This document shows, one piece after another, positions 6,435 to 7,490 of a stretch of 7,490 bases of DNA. Under the pieces are notes generated by a model. That model saw nothing but the letters and a program-made list of their open reading frames with translations. It did no database searches and was not told the DNA's origin. The position numbers were made by a program, and so were the translations under genes. How positions within the stretch are numbered: the first letter of the stretch is position 1; each line of letters starts with the position of its first letter. The stretch is from CAYUNA01 sp047629355 (GTDB lineage: Bacteria > Bacteroidota > Bacteroidia > Chitinophagales > Saprospiraceae): the NCBI GenBank assembly GCA_047629355.1, contig JBLHWU010000280.1:1-7490 (forward strand), in the 5' to 3' direction.

Positions 6435-7203
6435 CTGAAGCTTCTTTAGCGAGTAAATCAATTTTGTCCAATTTGCTACTTAAAAATTCAATATAAGCAG
6501 CTCTCATTTCTGAGGTTGTTAAAGAGTTGGATGCTTCTATTAACCAATCTTCAGGTATTAAAGAGACTATTTCAGTGATTTTATCTTTATCAATTAATAG
6601 TTGAATTTCTTTTGAAGCTTCTGCAAGATGATTTGCTCTTTCCAGTAAAACGTGGTCTTTAATATTAGGAAAAGTACGTACAAGATGTGTTTTCCAGTTA
6701 TTCCAATTGTGATGAAAATACAAACTTGCACCATGATCAATTAACCACAATTCTTTATTCCAATTTAGGAGATTTGTGTTTTTTGCAGTCCGATCAATGT
6801 TTGTGATAATACTATCCAATAAAACGACTTTGGATGCAGAAAGAGAATCCGCTATAGAAACTAAAGGATCATAGGTAATCGCGCCTGATAAAAATTGTAA
6901 TCCTAAATTTAACCCTACACTAAACTTTAATAAATCTTGAATCTCTTCATCAGGCTCTGTTTTACTAAACGAATCGTCAAGGTTCATAAATACAATTTCG
7001 GGCATTTTTAAACCAATACTTTGTGCTAGAAGCCCTCCAATAAGCTCTGCAATTAACGCTTTTTTCCCTTGCCCTGCACCTCTAAATTTTAGCACATAAA
7101 GGGAATCATCATCTGCTTGAACAATAGCAGGAAGTGAACCGCCTTCTCTTAACGGTTTAAGGTATTGTACCACATCTACTATTCGGATTTCAATTTTACT
7201 CAT
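6424..7203 (-). CDS. HipA-like kinase (HipA_2-type)
   Basis: A 259-residue, probably cytoplasmic kinase-fold protein. Visible elements, numbered from the ATG at 7203: a glycine-bearing loop REGGSLPAI (about 19-27), the presumed ATP-binding Lys39 in YVLKFRGAGQG, Glu53 in ALIAELIGG, the catalytic loop NIDRTAKNTN (135-144) with Asp137 and Asn142 in the spacing seen in HipA, and the metal-binding Asp156 in LIDHG. All key residues are present, so activity is plausible. It is much shorter than classic HipA (about 440 residues), lacks the HipA N-terminal subdomain, and has no HipB-type DNA-binding antitoxin beside it. The frame can be opened upstream to a TTG at 7212, but the ATG at 7203 (MSKIEIRIVDVV) is the better start. 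The gene overlaps the DUF3037 gene by 11 bases. The phosphorylated target is unknown. Confidence 0.85.
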   Translation of the reverse strand: MSKIEIRIVDVVQYLKPLREGGSLPAIVQADDDSLYVLKFRGAGQGKKALIAELIGGLLAQSIGLKMPEIVFMNLDDSFSKTEPDEEIQDLLKFSVGLNLGLQFLSGAITYDPLVSIADSLSASKVVLLDSIITNIDRTAKNTNLLNWNKELWLIDHGASLYFHHNWNNWKTHLVRTFPNIKDHVLLERANHLAEASKEIQLLIDKDKITEIVSLIPEDWLIEASNSLTTSEMRAAYIEFLSSKLDKIDLLAKEASDAK

Positions 7204-7457
7204 AAACTGCAAGGTAGTAAAAAGTTATAAATTTGGGATATTAACATAGAGTGGGCGAAGCTTTTTTTTAATTTGGAACACCTCAGACATTGGTTCGCAG
7301 CGGTTCTCTCGATACCTTGAATCTATCAAGACACTCGACATCAGAAAAATAAAAATTTAATATCCCTCCCTAAGTAAAAACGATTCAATAACTTGGGCCA
7401 TTATGCTTGTCCTTTTCCCTTCTAAAAAACACAAAAAATAGTTCCGTAACGAAGGCT
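7204..7457. other. Non-coding spacer upstream of the kinase gene
   Basis: An AT-rich spacer that should contain the promoter of the leftward kinase/DUF3037 pair. No convincing Bacteroidota promoter pattern was found on either strand. A more GC-rich patch at about 7290-7340 (GGTTCGCAGCGGTTCTCTCG, then ACACTCGACATC) with a small dyad CTTGA/TCAAG at 7316-7330 stands out in composition from its surroundings and may be a remnant of an intergenic repeat. Confidence 0.3.
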
Positions 7458-7490
7458 ATGCAACGATTTTTTGAATTCTTTAAAAGAAAA
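7458..7490 (+). CDS. Possible start of a rightward gene, cut by the window edge
   Basis: An ATG at 7458 opens a frame that runs to the window edge (MQRFFEFFKRK). A purine stretch GAAGG sits only two bases before the ATG, too close for a standard ribosome-binding site. Eleven codons are too few to identify a product, and the frame could be chance. The position, divergent from the kinase gene after a long spacer, is what makes a gene start reasonable. Confidence 0.25.
   Translation, partial: MQRFFEFFKRK

Noticed and set aside
6051..7212. Classic hipBA toxin-antitoxin operon
   Set aside because: No HipB-like helix-turn-helix protein is present, and the kinase is far shorter than HipA. The partner is a DUF3037 protein instead.
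7402..7409. TATGCTTG as a -7 promoter element for the possible gene at 7458
   Set aside because: It differs from TAnnTTTG at one base, and no TTG lies at the proper distance upstream; the only nearby TTG is about 7 bases away.
1..7490. CRISPR array, tRNA, rRNA, riboswitch or phage genes
   Set aside because: No regularly spaced repeats, no cloverleaf or conserved RNA motifs, and no phage-type proteins were seen on either strand.

Overview
The window looks like a chromosomal segment of a member of the Bacteroidota. The DNA is AT-rich, genes lack clear Shine-Dalgarno sites, and the protein families are typical of that phylum: a large secreted BNR/Asp-box repeat protein, a roughly 400-residue DoxX-type membrane protein, and a HipA-like kinase paired with a DUF3037 protein. 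The exact genus cannot be told from the sequence.

Layout. The left edge (about 1-479, + strand) is the 3' end of an IS630-family insertion sequence; its transposase is cut by the window edge. A DoxX-like membrane protein (668-1918, -) converges on it. Next comes a long imperfect palindrome (core 1974-2051, possible outer arms at 1952 and 2100), and then a 1091-residue exported Asp-box propeller protein (2112-5387, -), which is visibly richer in GC than its surroundings. Between 5388 and 5958 lies the most interesting stretch: a 124-bp element with 24-bp terminal inverted repeats (21/24 matching), a perfect 16-bp internal stem and 8-bp flanking direct repeats. It has the form of a MITE and sits inside the 3' end of a small membrane-protein gene (5743-5958, -). 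Removing the element and one copy of the direct repeat restores an 83-codon frame. The right part holds a tightly overlapping pair on the minus strand, a HipA-like kinase (6424-7203) followed by a DUF3037 protein (6051-6434). The final 290 bases are mostly non-coding, with a possible start of a rightward gene at the very edge.

How the genes relate. Only the kinase/DUF3037 pair looks like a functional unit: the frames overlap by 11 bases and the two families are known to occur together. The DoxX and Asp-box genes share a strand but are separated by about 190 bases containing a strong palindrome, so they are probably separate transcription units. The window carries two independent traces of transposition, an IS630 copy and the short non-autonomous element. 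I see no CRISPR array, tRNA, rRNA or phage module.
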